A DNA stretch of 64,000 bases from Bog-473 sp963704355. GTDB taxonomy: Bacteria > Actinomycetota > Acidimicrobiia > Acidimicrobiales > RAAP-2. The notes under the pieces were generated by a model that was not told where the DNA came from, searched no databases, and saw only the letters and a program-made list of their open reading frames with translations. Shown in pieces: positions 43,993 to 51,628 of the stretch (positions are counted from its first letter, which is position 1; each line of letters starts with the position of its first letter). The position numbers and the translations under genes were made by a program. The stretch spans positions 372,001 through 436,000 of the forward strand of contig OY969891.1 of the NCBI GenBank assembly GCA_963704355.1. Direction: 5' to 3'.

Positions 43993-44020
43993 CGTGTTAT
44001 GTGCAGCTCCACATAACACG
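43993..44020. repeat. perfect 11-bp-arm palindrome at the RIT left end
   Basis: CGTGTTATGTG, 6-nt centre CAGCTC, CACATAACACG. It lies outside the left inverted repeat, between it and the IS3 sequence, and has no partner at the right end. Confidence 0.75.
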
Positions 44021-44053
44021 TATTCGGCTCAGTTGTCATTTATGTGCAGTCGC
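44021..44053. repeat. RIT left inverted repeat (33 bp)
   Basis: Begins TATTCGGCTCAG; exact reverse complement of 47094-47126. Confidence 0.9.
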
Positions 44054-44106
44054 AGCGCGTCCGCGCCGTGCTCACGGGGGTTTGCGAGAGGAAGAACAGC
44101 ACATAA

Positions 44107-45108
44107 TCACAGACCCTCGAGGAAGGCGAGAAGTCGGTCACGCGGTCGGAACCGAGCGGGGCCTGGGTTCGGGTCGCTCAGGCGGCTGAGCGTTGCCTCC
44201 TTGGTGGCGAGGTCGGCTTCCAAATACTGATGGGTGACTGCCGGGCTGGAATGACCGAGCCACAGTGCGATCACGGCCAGATCCGTGCCCGACTCCAGGA
44301 GGTGAACTGCCGTCGAATGCCGAATCGTGTGCGGCGAGACACGTTGACCGCGAAGCGTCGGGCAGGATTGGGAAGCCGTAGCCACGGCACGGTCGAGCCG
44401 GTCGCGCACTCCCGATCGCGACATTGACGACCCGCTGCGGTTCGGGAAGACCGGAGACCCCGGTGCCTGCTGCGTGTCGTGCAACCAGGTGCGCAGTTCT
44501 CTGGCGGTGCTGGCCCACAACGGGATGACCCGCTGCTTGCGGCCCTTGCCGTGGAGTTGGAGGGCGCTCCGGCTTTCGAGAAGCACGTCTCTGACTCGCA
44601 GGGCGGTCAACTCGGAGACCCGGGCGCCGGTGTTGTAGGCGACAGCCAGCAAGATGGCGTCGCGTCGCCCGCTCCAGGTGGTCCGATCGGGCGCGGCCAA
44701 GATGGCGGCGATCTGCTCCTTCGTGAGGTAGCCAAGCACCGGCCGGTCGAAGCGCTTGGCCGGGATGGCCAGCACCCGTGTCGTGATCGGCAGGGACGCC
44801 GGATCGCGCACGGCGACGTATCGCATGAAGGAGTGGATCGCCGCCAGGCGAGCGTTGCGGGTGCGAGCGCTGTTGCCTCGGACACACTCGAGGTGCTCGA
44901 GGAAGTCCAAGATCACCGGCGCATCGAGATCGGCGAGCGTCAGAGCACTGGGTGGCCTGCCGCAGTGGTCCTCCAAGTAGGCGAAGAGCAGTTCGAAGGC
45001 GTCGCGATAGCTCTCGACCGTCCGGGCACTCGCCCCACGTTGGTCGATCAGGCGACGCACGAAGAAGTCCTGGACCAACTGGTCGAACCCGATCTCAGGC
45101 GCTCTCAT
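44107..45108 (-). CDS. RIT recombinase, third gene
   Basis: 333-residue tyrosine recombinase. SAM-like N-terminal domain (RTVESYRDAFELLFAYLED), catalytic Arg in NTGARVSELTALRV, HTIRH box, WLGHSSPAVT and Tyr in HQYLEAD. ATG 45108 overlaps the stop of the second gene (ATGA), which fixes the start. Closest in type to XerD-like members. Confidence 0.92.
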   Translation of the reverse strand: MRAPEIGFDQLVQDFFVRRLIDQRGASARTVESYRDAFELLFAYLEDHCGRPPSALTLADLDAPVILDFLEHLECVRGNSARTRNARLAAIHSFMRYVAVRDPASLPITTRVLAIPAKRFDRPVLGYLTKEQIAAILAAPDRTTWSGRRDAILLAVAYNTGARVSELTALRVRDVLLESRSALQLHGKGRKQRVIPLWASTARELRTWLHDTQQAPGSPVFPNRSGSSMSRSGVRDRLDRAVATASQSCPTLRGQRVSPHTIRHSTAVHLLESGTDLAVIALWLGHSSPAVTHQYLEADLATKEATLSRLSDPNPGPARFRPRDRLLAFLEGL

Positions 45109-46052
45109 GACGCACCCTCCGGCGGCTGTCCGGCGAACGCCTCGAATCGCTGACCCACGATGTCCATCAGTTCGGGAACGGCGGAGAGATACCAATAGAC
45201 GTCGCGCACCTCGACGTGGCCCACGTAGGTGGCCAGCACGGGGATCTTGGCGTCCACGTCGACGCCCTGGGCGTGCCAGGCCTCGATGCGGCGCACCACC
45301 ATGCGATGGCGCAGATCGTGCACCCGAGGGGCACGGGTCCGGCCATCGGCGGTCCAACCCAGCCGGCGGCGCACCACGCAAAAGGCATGATGGGCGACGC
45401 TGTAGCTGATCCGCTCGCTCGCCTCGGTGCGGAAGAAGGCCTCGCCCGGCCCCGGAGCGCTGTAGCGACGTTCCCGCTCAGCGACGTAGTCGGCCAGGGC
45501 CGCCACTGCACTCGGGTGCAGGGGAACCAGCCTGGTCAGGCCACGTTTGCCCGCTCGGACCGTGATCAGCGCGCCGTTGAGGTCGACGTCTGCACACGAG
45601 AGGGCAAGGGCTTCGCTGATGCGCAACCCGGTGCAGGCCAACAACCCGAACAAGGTGACGTAACAGCTGGGCCGCAGCCCGCCGGGGGGATCCAGCCGAG
45701 CTGCCTCGGCCAGAAGGGCGGCGATCTCGGCGTCGGAGTAGACGTGGGGCGGAGTGCGATGACCCGTCGGGCCGAGCAGCCCGGGGGCGGGCACGTCGGT
45801 CTCACCGTCCATCGCATGGAGGTGGCGTAGCAGGCCCCGCACCCTGCCCAGCCGATGCGCTGCATTGCGGGGGTTGGTCGAGGACGTCGAGGTGGCCCAT
45901 TCCAGCGTCGTCTCCAAGGGGATCGGCCCCTCATGGCCGTCGAGGTAGCGAGCGAACTCGCGCAATGAGCGCTCGTGGGTGACCGAGCGATAGCCCAGAC
46001 CACGACGCATCTCTATGTATCTCTCGATGACGCGGCCAATGGCCCCGGTCAT
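45105..46052 (-). CDS. RIT recombinase, second gene
   Basis: 315-residue tyrosine recombinase. RRGLGYRSVTHERSLREFARYL at the N-terminus, Arg in CTGLRISEALALS, HDLRH box, YVGHVEVRD and Tyr in VYWYLSAVPEL. ATG 46052 overlaps the stop of the first gene; the stop overlaps the third gene. Confidence 0.92.
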   Translation of the reverse strand: MTGAIGRVIERYIEMRRGLGYRSVTHERSLREFARYLDGHEGPIPLETTLEWATSTSSTNPRNAAHRLGRVRGLLRHLHAMDGETDVPAPGLLGPTGHRTPPHVYSDAEIAALLAEAARLDPPGGLRPSCYVTLFGLLACTGLRISEALALSCADVDLNGALITVRAGKRGLTRLVPLHPSAVAALADYVAERERRYSAPGPGEAFFRTEASERISYSVAHHAFCVVRRRLGWTADGRTRAPRVHDLRHRMVVRRIEAWHAQGVDVDAKIPVLATYVGHVEVRDVYWYLSAVPELMDIVGQRFEAFAGQPPEGAS

Positions 46053-46966
46053 GACGCCCTCCCCGGCCACGGCAGCGCCACCTCACGAAGGGCATCGACG
46101 TTGACCGCTGCGTAGATCCGAGTGGTGGCAAGTTCGCTGTGCCCGAGCAGACCGGCGATCTCGACCAGACGGACGCCCCGGGCTTGGAGCTCGGTGGCCA
46201 TCGAGTGGCGCAGCAGGTTCCCGCCACGGGTGGGCGCGTCGATCCCAGCCCGCTCGAGCGCCCTTTGCACCGCTCGTCCCACGATGCTGGCACTGATCGG
46301 AGCACCTCGGCGCAGGCGAAGCAGCACGAACACTTCGCGCACCGTGCTGTCGGGCCGGCCATGCTCGAGGTACTCGGCCAGCGCGTGTCCCACCTCGACA
46401 GGGATGGGAAGGCGTGCGCCATGGCCAGTCTTGCGAGTGCGCACCGAAACCACTCCCTGGCGCCAGTCGATGTCGTCGAGCTCGAGCCGGCAGACCTCGC
46501 TGACCCGGAGGCCCAAGCGGGCCATGCACAAGATGATCGCCCGGTCACGCAGGTCGCGGGCCGATGACGCGTCCAATGAGGCGATGAGCTCGCTGAAGGC
46601 CTGCGAGTTGAGGTGCCGGACGAGATCCTTGCGACGGCGGGGCACCATCGGCACAGCGTCCTCCAGACCGACCGCACCCAGGCCCTGGGTGCGAAGGAAT
46701 CGGAAGAAAGAACGCAACGAGGTCGCCACCAACTCCAACGTCCTTGGCTGATAGCGACACGACGCCGCGCTGATGAACGCAATGACCTCTTGAGCGCCAA
46801 GCCCCTCGACCTGCACGCGCCCATCAGGGAAGCGCTCCTCCAAGAACGCCCGGACCCACCGGGTGTAATTGGCGCGGGTGCCTGCACAGACACCGCGGGC
46901 TCGCCGCAGATGGTCATCGAAGGCGGCAAGCGCCGCTTCCTTCGTCCAAGCTGAGTCGACCGACAT
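46049..46966 (-). CDS. RIT recombinase, first gene
   Basis: 305-residue tyrosine recombinase. Arg in ARLGLRVSEVCRLELD, box II reads GGNLLRHSMAT (the usual first His is Asn), LLGHSELATT and Tyr in RIYAAVNVD. First gene of the trio; the three proteins are expected to act together on the element ends. Confidence 0.9.
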   Translation of the reverse strand: MSVDSAWTKEAALAAFDDHLRRARGVCAGTRANYTRWVRAFLEERFPDGRVQVEGLGAQEVIAFISAASCRYQPRTLELVATSLRSFFRFLRTQGLGAVGLEDAVPMVPRRRKDLVRHLNSQAFSELIASLDASSARDLRDRAIILCMARLGLRVSEVCRLELDDIDWRQGVVSVRTRKTGHGARLPIPVEVGHALAEYLEHGRPDSTVREVFVLLRLRRGAPISASIVGRAVQRALERAGIDAPTRGGNLLRHSMATELQARGVRLVEIAGLLGHSELATTRIYAAVNVDALREVALPWPGRAS

Positions 46967-47093
46967 GAGCTCCTCCTTGTCCTCCGACCCGACGGCCGGA
47001 CCGGCAAGGAGCCTGCCGTTATGTGCAGCTGCTGGTCGCCCTCAGACTGACATTCATCGCCCTCATCCGGCCCCATGGTTCCGTTGCACCTGG

Positions 47094-47126
47094 GCGACTG
47101 CACATAAATGACAACTGAGCCGAATA
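47094..47126. repeat. RIT right inverted repeat (33 bp)
   Basis: Exact reverse complement of 44021-44053; ends at the IS3 orfB junction. Confidence 0.9.
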
Positions 47127-47525
47127 GGTGATGTCGGCCACCCAGAGCTGGTTGGGACGGCTCGCCACGAACTTGCGATCGACCAGGTCGGCCGGGCGCA
47201 GCCCCACGTCGGCTGGGATGGTCGTGCGGCGCTTCCGGGCCCGCGAGCGCCCCTGGATTCCCATCTGTCGCATGAGGCGCTCGGTGCGACACCGTGAGAT
47301 TGCTATGCCTTCCCGGTTCAGCTGGCGCCAGACCTTGCGGGGCCCATAGACGAAGCGGTTGTGGGCGTACACCCGCTCGATCTCGGGCTTCAGCTCGGCG
47401 TCGCGGAGCGCCCGGGCGCAGGGCTGACGGTTCAAAGCGGCGTAGTAGGTGGAGGGGGCGACCTCGAGAACCTCGCAGATCGGCTCGACCCCGAAAGACG
47501 CCTTGTGCGCCTCCACGTAGGCCAC
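47124..47525 (-). pseudogene. IS3 OrfB transposase, N-terminal part
   Basis: HTH_21 region (FVYGPRKVWRQLNREGIAISRCRTERLM) and the first catalytic Asp in NQLWVADITY, where the RIT element interrupts it. GTG 47525 overlaps the orfA stop (TAGTG), so OrfAB fusion would need frameshifting or coupling. Confidence 0.88.
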
Positions 47526-47854
47526 TACTTGTTGGGTTGGCGGTCGAGCTCCGCCGCGAAGAAAGCCGAGGCCGACTTCAGAATTGCGTTGGCCCGCCGC
47601 AACTCGCGGACCTCCCGTTCCAGCTCTTGGATCCGCTTGCGCTCGTCGGTGGTGATCCCCGGCCGCTCGCCGGCGTCGACCTGCTGGGTCTTGAGCCAGT
47701 TGCGGACCGATTCTGGGTGCACGCCGAGCTTGGCGGCTACTTCCTCGAAACCGCCGTCGGTGCGATCACGCTCCCGACGCCACTCGAGCACCATTCGCGC
47801 CGCCCGCTCCTTCAGCTCAGGTGGGTACCTCTTGTGGGTTGGCATCGGCTCCAT
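47525..47854 (-). CDS. IS3 OrfA
   Basis: 109 residues. Helix-turn-helix (EVAAKLGVHPESVRNWL) and the leucine-zipper region (ELEREVRELRRANAILKSA) typical of IS3 OrfA. ATG 47854 has GGAG five nt upstream. Probably still intact although OrfB is broken. Confidence 0.9.
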   Translation of the reverse strand: MEPMPTHKRYPPELKERAARMVLEWRRERDRTDGGFEEVAAKLGVHPESVRNWLKTQQVDAGERPGITTDERKRIQELEREVRELRRANAILKSASAFFAAELDRQPNK

Positions 47855-47936
47855 CCTCTCTCCGAGGGTTAGAGCCTCCAAAATTCCCGGTGCGATTCAC
47901 TTGGCGCTATCCCCGCTCCAACCTGTTGTCTGCTGG

Positions 47937-48191
47937 TTAAGGCTGGCCGGAGGAAATGATGGCCGTCACAGACTTTCGGCCGAGTCCCGACACCTCAGCG
48001 ATTTGGCGGATCGACGCGCCCGCCCGGTGGGCCACGCGAATCATGTCGTCGCGGATTGCTGCTTCCTTTTCGACCCGTTCTGCGCTGAGGCCGACAACGA
48101 CAAGGGCTGAACCCGTCTCGCCCTCGTCTCCACCTCGATACTTGTCCATGGCCGTCGTCGCCGCATGTACATCGGCACTGGTGTAACTCAT
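47937..48191 (-). CDS. small helix-turn-helix protein
   Basis: 84 residues. The C-terminal half is an HTH (IRVAHRAGASIRQIAEVSGLGRKSVTAIIS). ATG 48191 overlaps the stop of the 56-residue gene (ATGA). The stop is 11 nt from the weak motif copy at 47909. Could repress its own operon through the palindrome upstream of its partner. Confidence 0.7.
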   Translation of the reverse strand: MSYTSADVHAATTAMDKYRGGDEGETGSALVVVGLSAERVEKEAAIRDDMIRVAHRAGASIRQIAEVSGLGRKSVTAIISSGQP

Positions 48192-48358
48192 TCTTCCTCC
48201 CTGAGCCCTCTGGCGAGTTTGTCCCGGATCGTCATCAGGAGCGGTACTCGAGGTGACATGTCGGCCTTCGCCTCGGCGTCGTTGAGGTGAGCCAAGGTCA
48301 TCGCGAGGAGTTCGAGTGCCTCGATTCGTTCCAGTTCAATACTGACCACTGGTGCCAT
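48188..48358 (-). CDS. 56-residue partner of the HTH protein
   Basis: Starts ATG 48358: VSIELERIEALELLAMTL ... VPLLMTIRDKLARGLREEE, amphipathic helices. No family recognised. Overlaps the HTH gene by 4 bp, so they are one operon and one cassette, perhaps a small toxin-antitoxin-like or regulator pair. Confidence 0.6.
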   Translation of the reverse strand: MAPVVSIELERIEALELLAMTLAHLNDAEAKADMSPRVPLLMTIRDKLARGLREEE

Positions 48359-48370
48359 TGTATCCACTTA

Positions 48371-48387
48371 TGGTCCATTTCGGACCA
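48371..48387. promoter_or_regulatory. palindrome upstream of the small HTH operon
   Basis: TGGTCC-ATTTC-GGACCA, 12 nt upstream of ATG 48358. Candidate operator. Confidence 0.45.
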
Positions 48388-48608
48388 CCATAGTGGCCGC
48401 ACTGATTAGCGGTGCCTCATGTCGGCCCACGACTCTGACGACTCTTGATTATGGGACCGGAGGTATCCCCATGCGCCGGGTAGGGGTACGGCCGTACGAA
48501 ACCTCGGGGGCGGATGTCCACCCTTGACGAAGCTGGCACCGAGGATTTAGCTGAAATGGGCAAGGCCCTTTGCGGGCTGGCGGGACCCCCCTGTTGATCG
48601 GAGGCCGA

Positions 48609-50252
48609 GTGGCCAAGAACAGGCAACTAGCCGCTACCAAAACGGCTGACTCCTCACCGACGCAAGCTCCTGCACGATCTGAGGTGCCGGAGCGGGCGGG
48701 GCTGCTCCTGACGACCCTTATTTTGGTGGCTGCGCTCGTGAACTTGCCGTTGGCGGTGGCGAACGTGGCCCTGCCGGATATCGGCTTGCACTTCAACGCC
48801 TCGCAGACCCAACTCAACCTGGTAGCGGTTTGCTATTCACTCGGGCTGGCGGTCTCGGTGCTGTGGTTCGGCGCGGTTGGCGACCGATACGGGCGCAAGC
48901 AAATGATGCTGATCGGCATCTTGGTGGCGGTAGCGGCGTCCACGGTGGCCGCCTGGTCGCCGACGATCCAGGTTCTGATCGGGGCCAGGTTCGTGGGCGG
49001 CCTGGGCGCGGGCATGGCTTATCCGACCACCCTGTCGCTCATTACCGCGCTGTGGCGCCCGGGCGCGGCACGGACCAAGTCGATCGCGTTGTGGTCGGCT
49101 GTCGGCGGGTCGATTTTGGTCCTGGGCGTGCTGGTCGCGGGTCTGCTGCTGTCAGTCGCGTGGTGGGGGTCGGTGTTCCTGTGCCCGCTGCCGTTGGCGG
49201 TGGTGGCCTTCCCGCTGGCGTGGAAGCTGATCCCTAGCCACGTGAACGAGACCACCGACCCGGTAGACCACCTAGGCGGCGTGTTGTCGCTGTTGCTGAT
49301 GGGAGGGCTCGTCCTGTCCATCAACTTCGCGACGGTGCCCAACTCCGGGACGATTGTGCTGAGCACGGCGATCATCGCCGCGGCGGCGCTCGGGGCGTTC
49401 GTCATCCGCCAGCACCGCGCGACCAATCCGCTGTTTGACCTGCACATCGCCGGGCGCCCCACCTTTTGGGTCGCCGCCTGCTCCGGGATCATCGTGTTCG
49501 GGTCACTGATGGGGGCCATCTTCATCGGCGAGCAGTACTTCCAGAACGTGCTGGGCTACTCCACCATCGACGCCGGGCTGGCCATCCTTCCGGCCGCGGT
49601 GCTCATGGTGCTCATCGCCCCCCGCTCAGCCAAGCTCGTTGACTCCCACGGCTCCCGACTCGTCTTGCTGGCCGGAGACGCGTGCATCTTCCTCGCCTTT
49701 CTCGTCATGCTGCTGCTCTGGAAAGAGGGCGCCTCTTACTGGGTGGTGGGCCTTGGTCTCGCTTTGCTCGGTGCCGGGGTCGGGTTTGCTGGCACGCCGG
49801 CCTGTAATTCGCTCACCGGCTCGGTGCCGGTCACTCGGGTCGGCATGGCCTCGGGTACTGCCGACCTGCAGCGTGACCTTGGTGGGGCCATCATGCAGTC
49901 GATCATGGGTGCCCTGCTGACCGCCGGGTATGCCGCCGCGGCGGCCGCGGCGATCAGCAGTTCCCCGAACTCCTCGCAGGTCACCAACAACGTTCAGAGC
50001 GAACTCACCAAGTCTTACGACGGCGCCGCAGCCATCGCCAAGCAGTATCCGCAGTACTCCCAGCAGATCATTGCCGGGGCCAAGCAGTCCTTCGTTCACG
50101 GCGACCACTGGGCCTTCGCATCCGGGGTCATCGCAGTCGCGCTCGGTGGGATCCTCGTCTTCTTCTTCTTCCCCAAGTTCGAGAAGGAAAAGAGCTCGCT
50201 CGCGGACTACCGGCGGGCCGACTCCGCCTGCGGCACTCAGCCTGCCCCATAA
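48609..50252 (+). CDS. MFS drug exporter, DHA2 (14-TM) type
   Basis: 547 residues, about 14 hydrophobic segments. DHA2 signs: ANVALPDIGLHFNAS after TM1, WFGAVGDRYGRKQMMLIG loop, GGLGAGMAYPTTLSLI. A long loop before the last span (SSPNSSQVTNNVQSELTKSYDG) is typical. GTG 48609 has GGAGG upstream. The TAA stop (50250-50252) lies inside a motif copy (50243-50259). Substrate unknown. Confidence 0.88.
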   Translation: MAKNRQLAATKTADSSPTQAPARSEVPERAGLLLTTLILVAALVNLPLAVANVALPDIGLHFNASQTQLNLVAVCYSLGLAVSVLWFGAVGDRYGRKQMMLIGILVAVAASTVAAWSPTIQVLIGARFVGGLGAGMAYPTTLSLITALWRPGAARTKSIALWSAVGGSILVLGVLVAGLLLSVAWWGSVFLCPLPLAVVAFPLAWKLIPSHVNETTDPVDHLGGVLSLLLMGGLVLSINFATVPNSGTIVLSTAIIAAAALGAFVIRQHRATNPLFDLHIAGRPTFWVAACSGIIVFGSLMGAIFIGEQYFQNVLGYSTIDAGLAILPAAVLMVLIAPRSAKLVDSHGSRLVLLAGDACIFLAFLVMLLLWKEGASYWVVGLGLALLGAGVGFAGTPACNSLTGSVPVTRVGMASGTADLQRDLGGAIMQSIMGALLTAGYAAAAAAAISSSPNSSQVTNNVQSELTKSYDGAAAIAKQYPQYSQQIIAGAKQSFVHGDHWAFASGVIAVALGGILVFFFFPKFEKEKSSLADYRRADSACGTQPAP

Positions 50253-50276
50253 CGCCAGGGATGTTCAGGAGCTGGA

Positions 50277-51269
50277 CTAAGCGGTAGTCACTCCACATTC
50301 AAGGAGCATGTCGGCGAGCACCTGATTGTCATAGGTGCTGTGCTTGTCCGGTTGGCGGATTCGCTCAAAGAATTCAACCATGTAAAGGATTGGTTGGCGA
50401 TACCGGTCGATGGCGCAGAGCAGCGCCGGCGGACATCTGCCCTCGAGCGCTCCGAGTTCGACGAGGTGATGACGGAGCATCCGACTGGACGGCTCTTCTC
50501 CAAGCGTGACTGCCAGCATCAGCCCGAGGTACCCAAGCATGACGCCGTAGTCGTAGTGGAGATGGCGATTGAGGAAGATCTGTTCAACATTGGTCAATTC
50601 CATGTCTGCCGACATCGCCAGGCCTAAGTCGACGAGTCGGCAGCGAGTGCCGTCGAAGATGACGTTTCCCCAGTGGGCGTCAAAATGAACCATGTGGCGG
50701 GCCCGCATCTCTGTGATTGCGTCGAAGATTTGGTCAAGGACATCGTTCACGTCCTCGGGGTTCTCGGCCAACCACAGATCGGCTCGAGACCCAGCGTGCT
50801 CAAGCAGCACAATCCACAACTCCTGCGTTCCCGAGTTGCGGGCCTGAAGATAACGACAGACCGATGGGCTTCCCCCCCAGTACCGGACGTACGCCTCTTG
50901 GCTCCAGCCAAGCGATTGCGGCGGAGAACTGCGGGGCATCACCCGATGATGGAGGTGAACTGGCAACCCACGCACACCGCTCACGGCTTGCAAGGCGGCT
51001 AGCTCCCGCCAGGCACCGAAGCCGGCCGATCCGACGCCATAGGAGTAGAACGTGGGCAGCTCGAAGTGGTTGCGGGTGGAATAGGGGCGAGCGGCCTCAA
51101 CGTCGGTCAGTGGTAACCGCTTCACGAACACCTTCTCGACACCGATGGTGGTCGTGCTAGAGACACCCAGCCCCGTCGGCAAAGTTCCCGCAGTCACCGA
51201 AGCCAGCAGTTCCTCATCGGTCATTTCCTCCAGGTGATGACGAAGCGCTTCGGAGTCCTCTTCAGACAT
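50277..51269 (-). CDS. protein-kinase-fold protein
   Basis: 330 residues. Lys in KVFVKRLPL, catalytic loop HMVHFDAHWGNVIFDG (HFD in place of HRD) and metal loop RLVDLGLAMS (DLG). The fold is kinase-like; the atypical loops leave it open whether it phosphorylates protein or a small molecule. No transmembrane segment. Lone gene in its interval; stop is 17 nt from the motif copy at 50243-50259. Confidence 0.75.
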   Translation of the reverse strand: MSEEDSEALRHHLEEMTDEELLASVTAGTLPTGLGVSSTTTIGVEKVFVKRLPLTDVEAARPYSTRNHFELPTFYSYGVGSAGFGAWRELAALQAVSGVRGLPVHLHHRVMPRSSPPQSLGWSQEAYVRYWGGSPSVCRYLQARNSGTQELWIVLLEHAGSRADLWLAENPEDVNDVLDQIFDAITEMRARHMVHFDAHWGNVIFDGTRCRLVDLGLAMSADMELTNVEQIFLNRHLHYDYGVMLGYLGLMLAVTLGEEPSSRMLRHHLVELGALEGRCPPALLCAIDRYRQPILYMVEFFERIRQPDKHSTYDNQVLADMLLECGVTTA

Positions 51270-51351
51270 TTCGCCTAGAACATTATGTCGTCATTCTGGA
51301 GCCTTTCGGCCGCCGAATAGCGAGGTGAGCGCCCCTATCCCCGATCGCCGG

Positions 51352-51558
51352 TTATGCGGGTGTTCCGTCCCCCAGGCCGTCGTTCTCGCTGAGCGCCTTC
51401 ATGTCACTGTCGGTTTTGGCCATGATCCTCATGTACTCAGCATGGAACGCCAGGCACTTCGGACACAGGTAGACGTCTCCGCCGTCGCTGAAAGTGCCCC
51501 CGGCGCGGGGTTCTCGACAATTCGAGCAAGCGGGCTCTGCGGGCACGAGCTTCACCAT
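51352..51558 (-). CDS. small zinc-ribbon-like protein next to the array recombinase
   Basis: 68 residues from ATG 51558: two CxxC pairs (CSNCREPRAGG, YLCPKCLAFH) 20 residues apart, then a short acidic tail. It is the first unit next to the recombinase, and its stop codon overlaps the motif copy at 51336-51352 by one base. Confidence 0.65.
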   Translation of the reverse strand: MVKLVPAEPACSNCREPRAGGTFSDGGDVYLCPKCLAFHAEYMRIMAKTDSDMKALSENDGLGDGTPA

Positions 51559-51628
51559 CTCATTCTGCCCGAAAGCAATGGGCGCCAATGAGGTGTTCGC
51601 TGTCTTCTTCGCGACAAGGAGGAAGACG

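Larger units (their letters stand above)
43993..47126 (-). mobile_element. RIT (recombinase-in-trio) element
   Basis: Three tyrosine recombinases in one direction, each overlapping the next by 4 bp (ATGA), between 33-bp perfect inverted repeats (44021-44053 and 47094-47126). ATGTGCAG-type subrepeats recur inside both ends (43999, 44042, 47022, 47096 on either strand). It splits the IS3 orfB; a shared ATA is found at 43990-43992 and 47124-47126. Confidence 0.88.
43378..47899 (-). mobile_element. IS3-family element interrupted by a RIT element
   Basis: Inverted ends begin TGAATCGCACCGGG at 43378-43391 and as its complement at 47886-47899, with a second matching block TGGAGGCT at 43397-43404 and 47873-47880. 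Without the 3.1-kb insert the element would be about 1.4 kb, normal for IS3. No clear target duplication. orfA is whole; orfB is split. Confidence 0.82.
31815..51352. repeat. array of 17-bp cassette-junction motifs, consensus TGCCCCNNNNCGCCGGG
   Basis: Direct copies, all on the plus strand. Strong: 32304-32320, 32743-32759, 33223-33239, 34903-34919, 36545-36561, 36615-36631, 36941-36957, 37459-37475, 38044-38060, 39216-39232, 39671-39687, 40855-40871, 40920-40936, 42634-42650, 42907-42923, 48464-48480, 51336-51352. Weaker: 30429-30445, 31815-31831, 38548-38564, 40366-40382, 41553-41569, 47909-47925, 50243-50259. The right half CGCCGGG and the CCC run are conserved, the NNN triplet varies. Several copies sit in the loop of a dyad, the best at 40919-40947 (8-bp arms, 13-nt loop). 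One gene or one small operon lies in most intervals, and each minus-strand gene stops within about 100 nt of a copy. Intervals 36562-36614 and 40872-40919 hold no gene; 42651-42906 has none that can be supported. Confidence 0.8.

Noticed and set aside
42933..44039. A 368-codon minus-strand frame joining the gene at 42933 to the IS3 region
   Set aside because: Its N-terminal two thirds is the wrong frame of IS3 orfB; only the part after 43352 is a separate gene.
31815..51352. CRISPR array
   Set aside because: The repeat is 17 bp, partly degenerate, and separated by 50-2000 bp that mostly contain genes; no cas genes are present.
31815..51352. Canonical class-type integron with attC sites
   Set aside because: No GTTRRRY/RYYYAAC boxes at the junctions and no IntI-specific patch in the recombinase as far as can be read; reported instead as integron-like.
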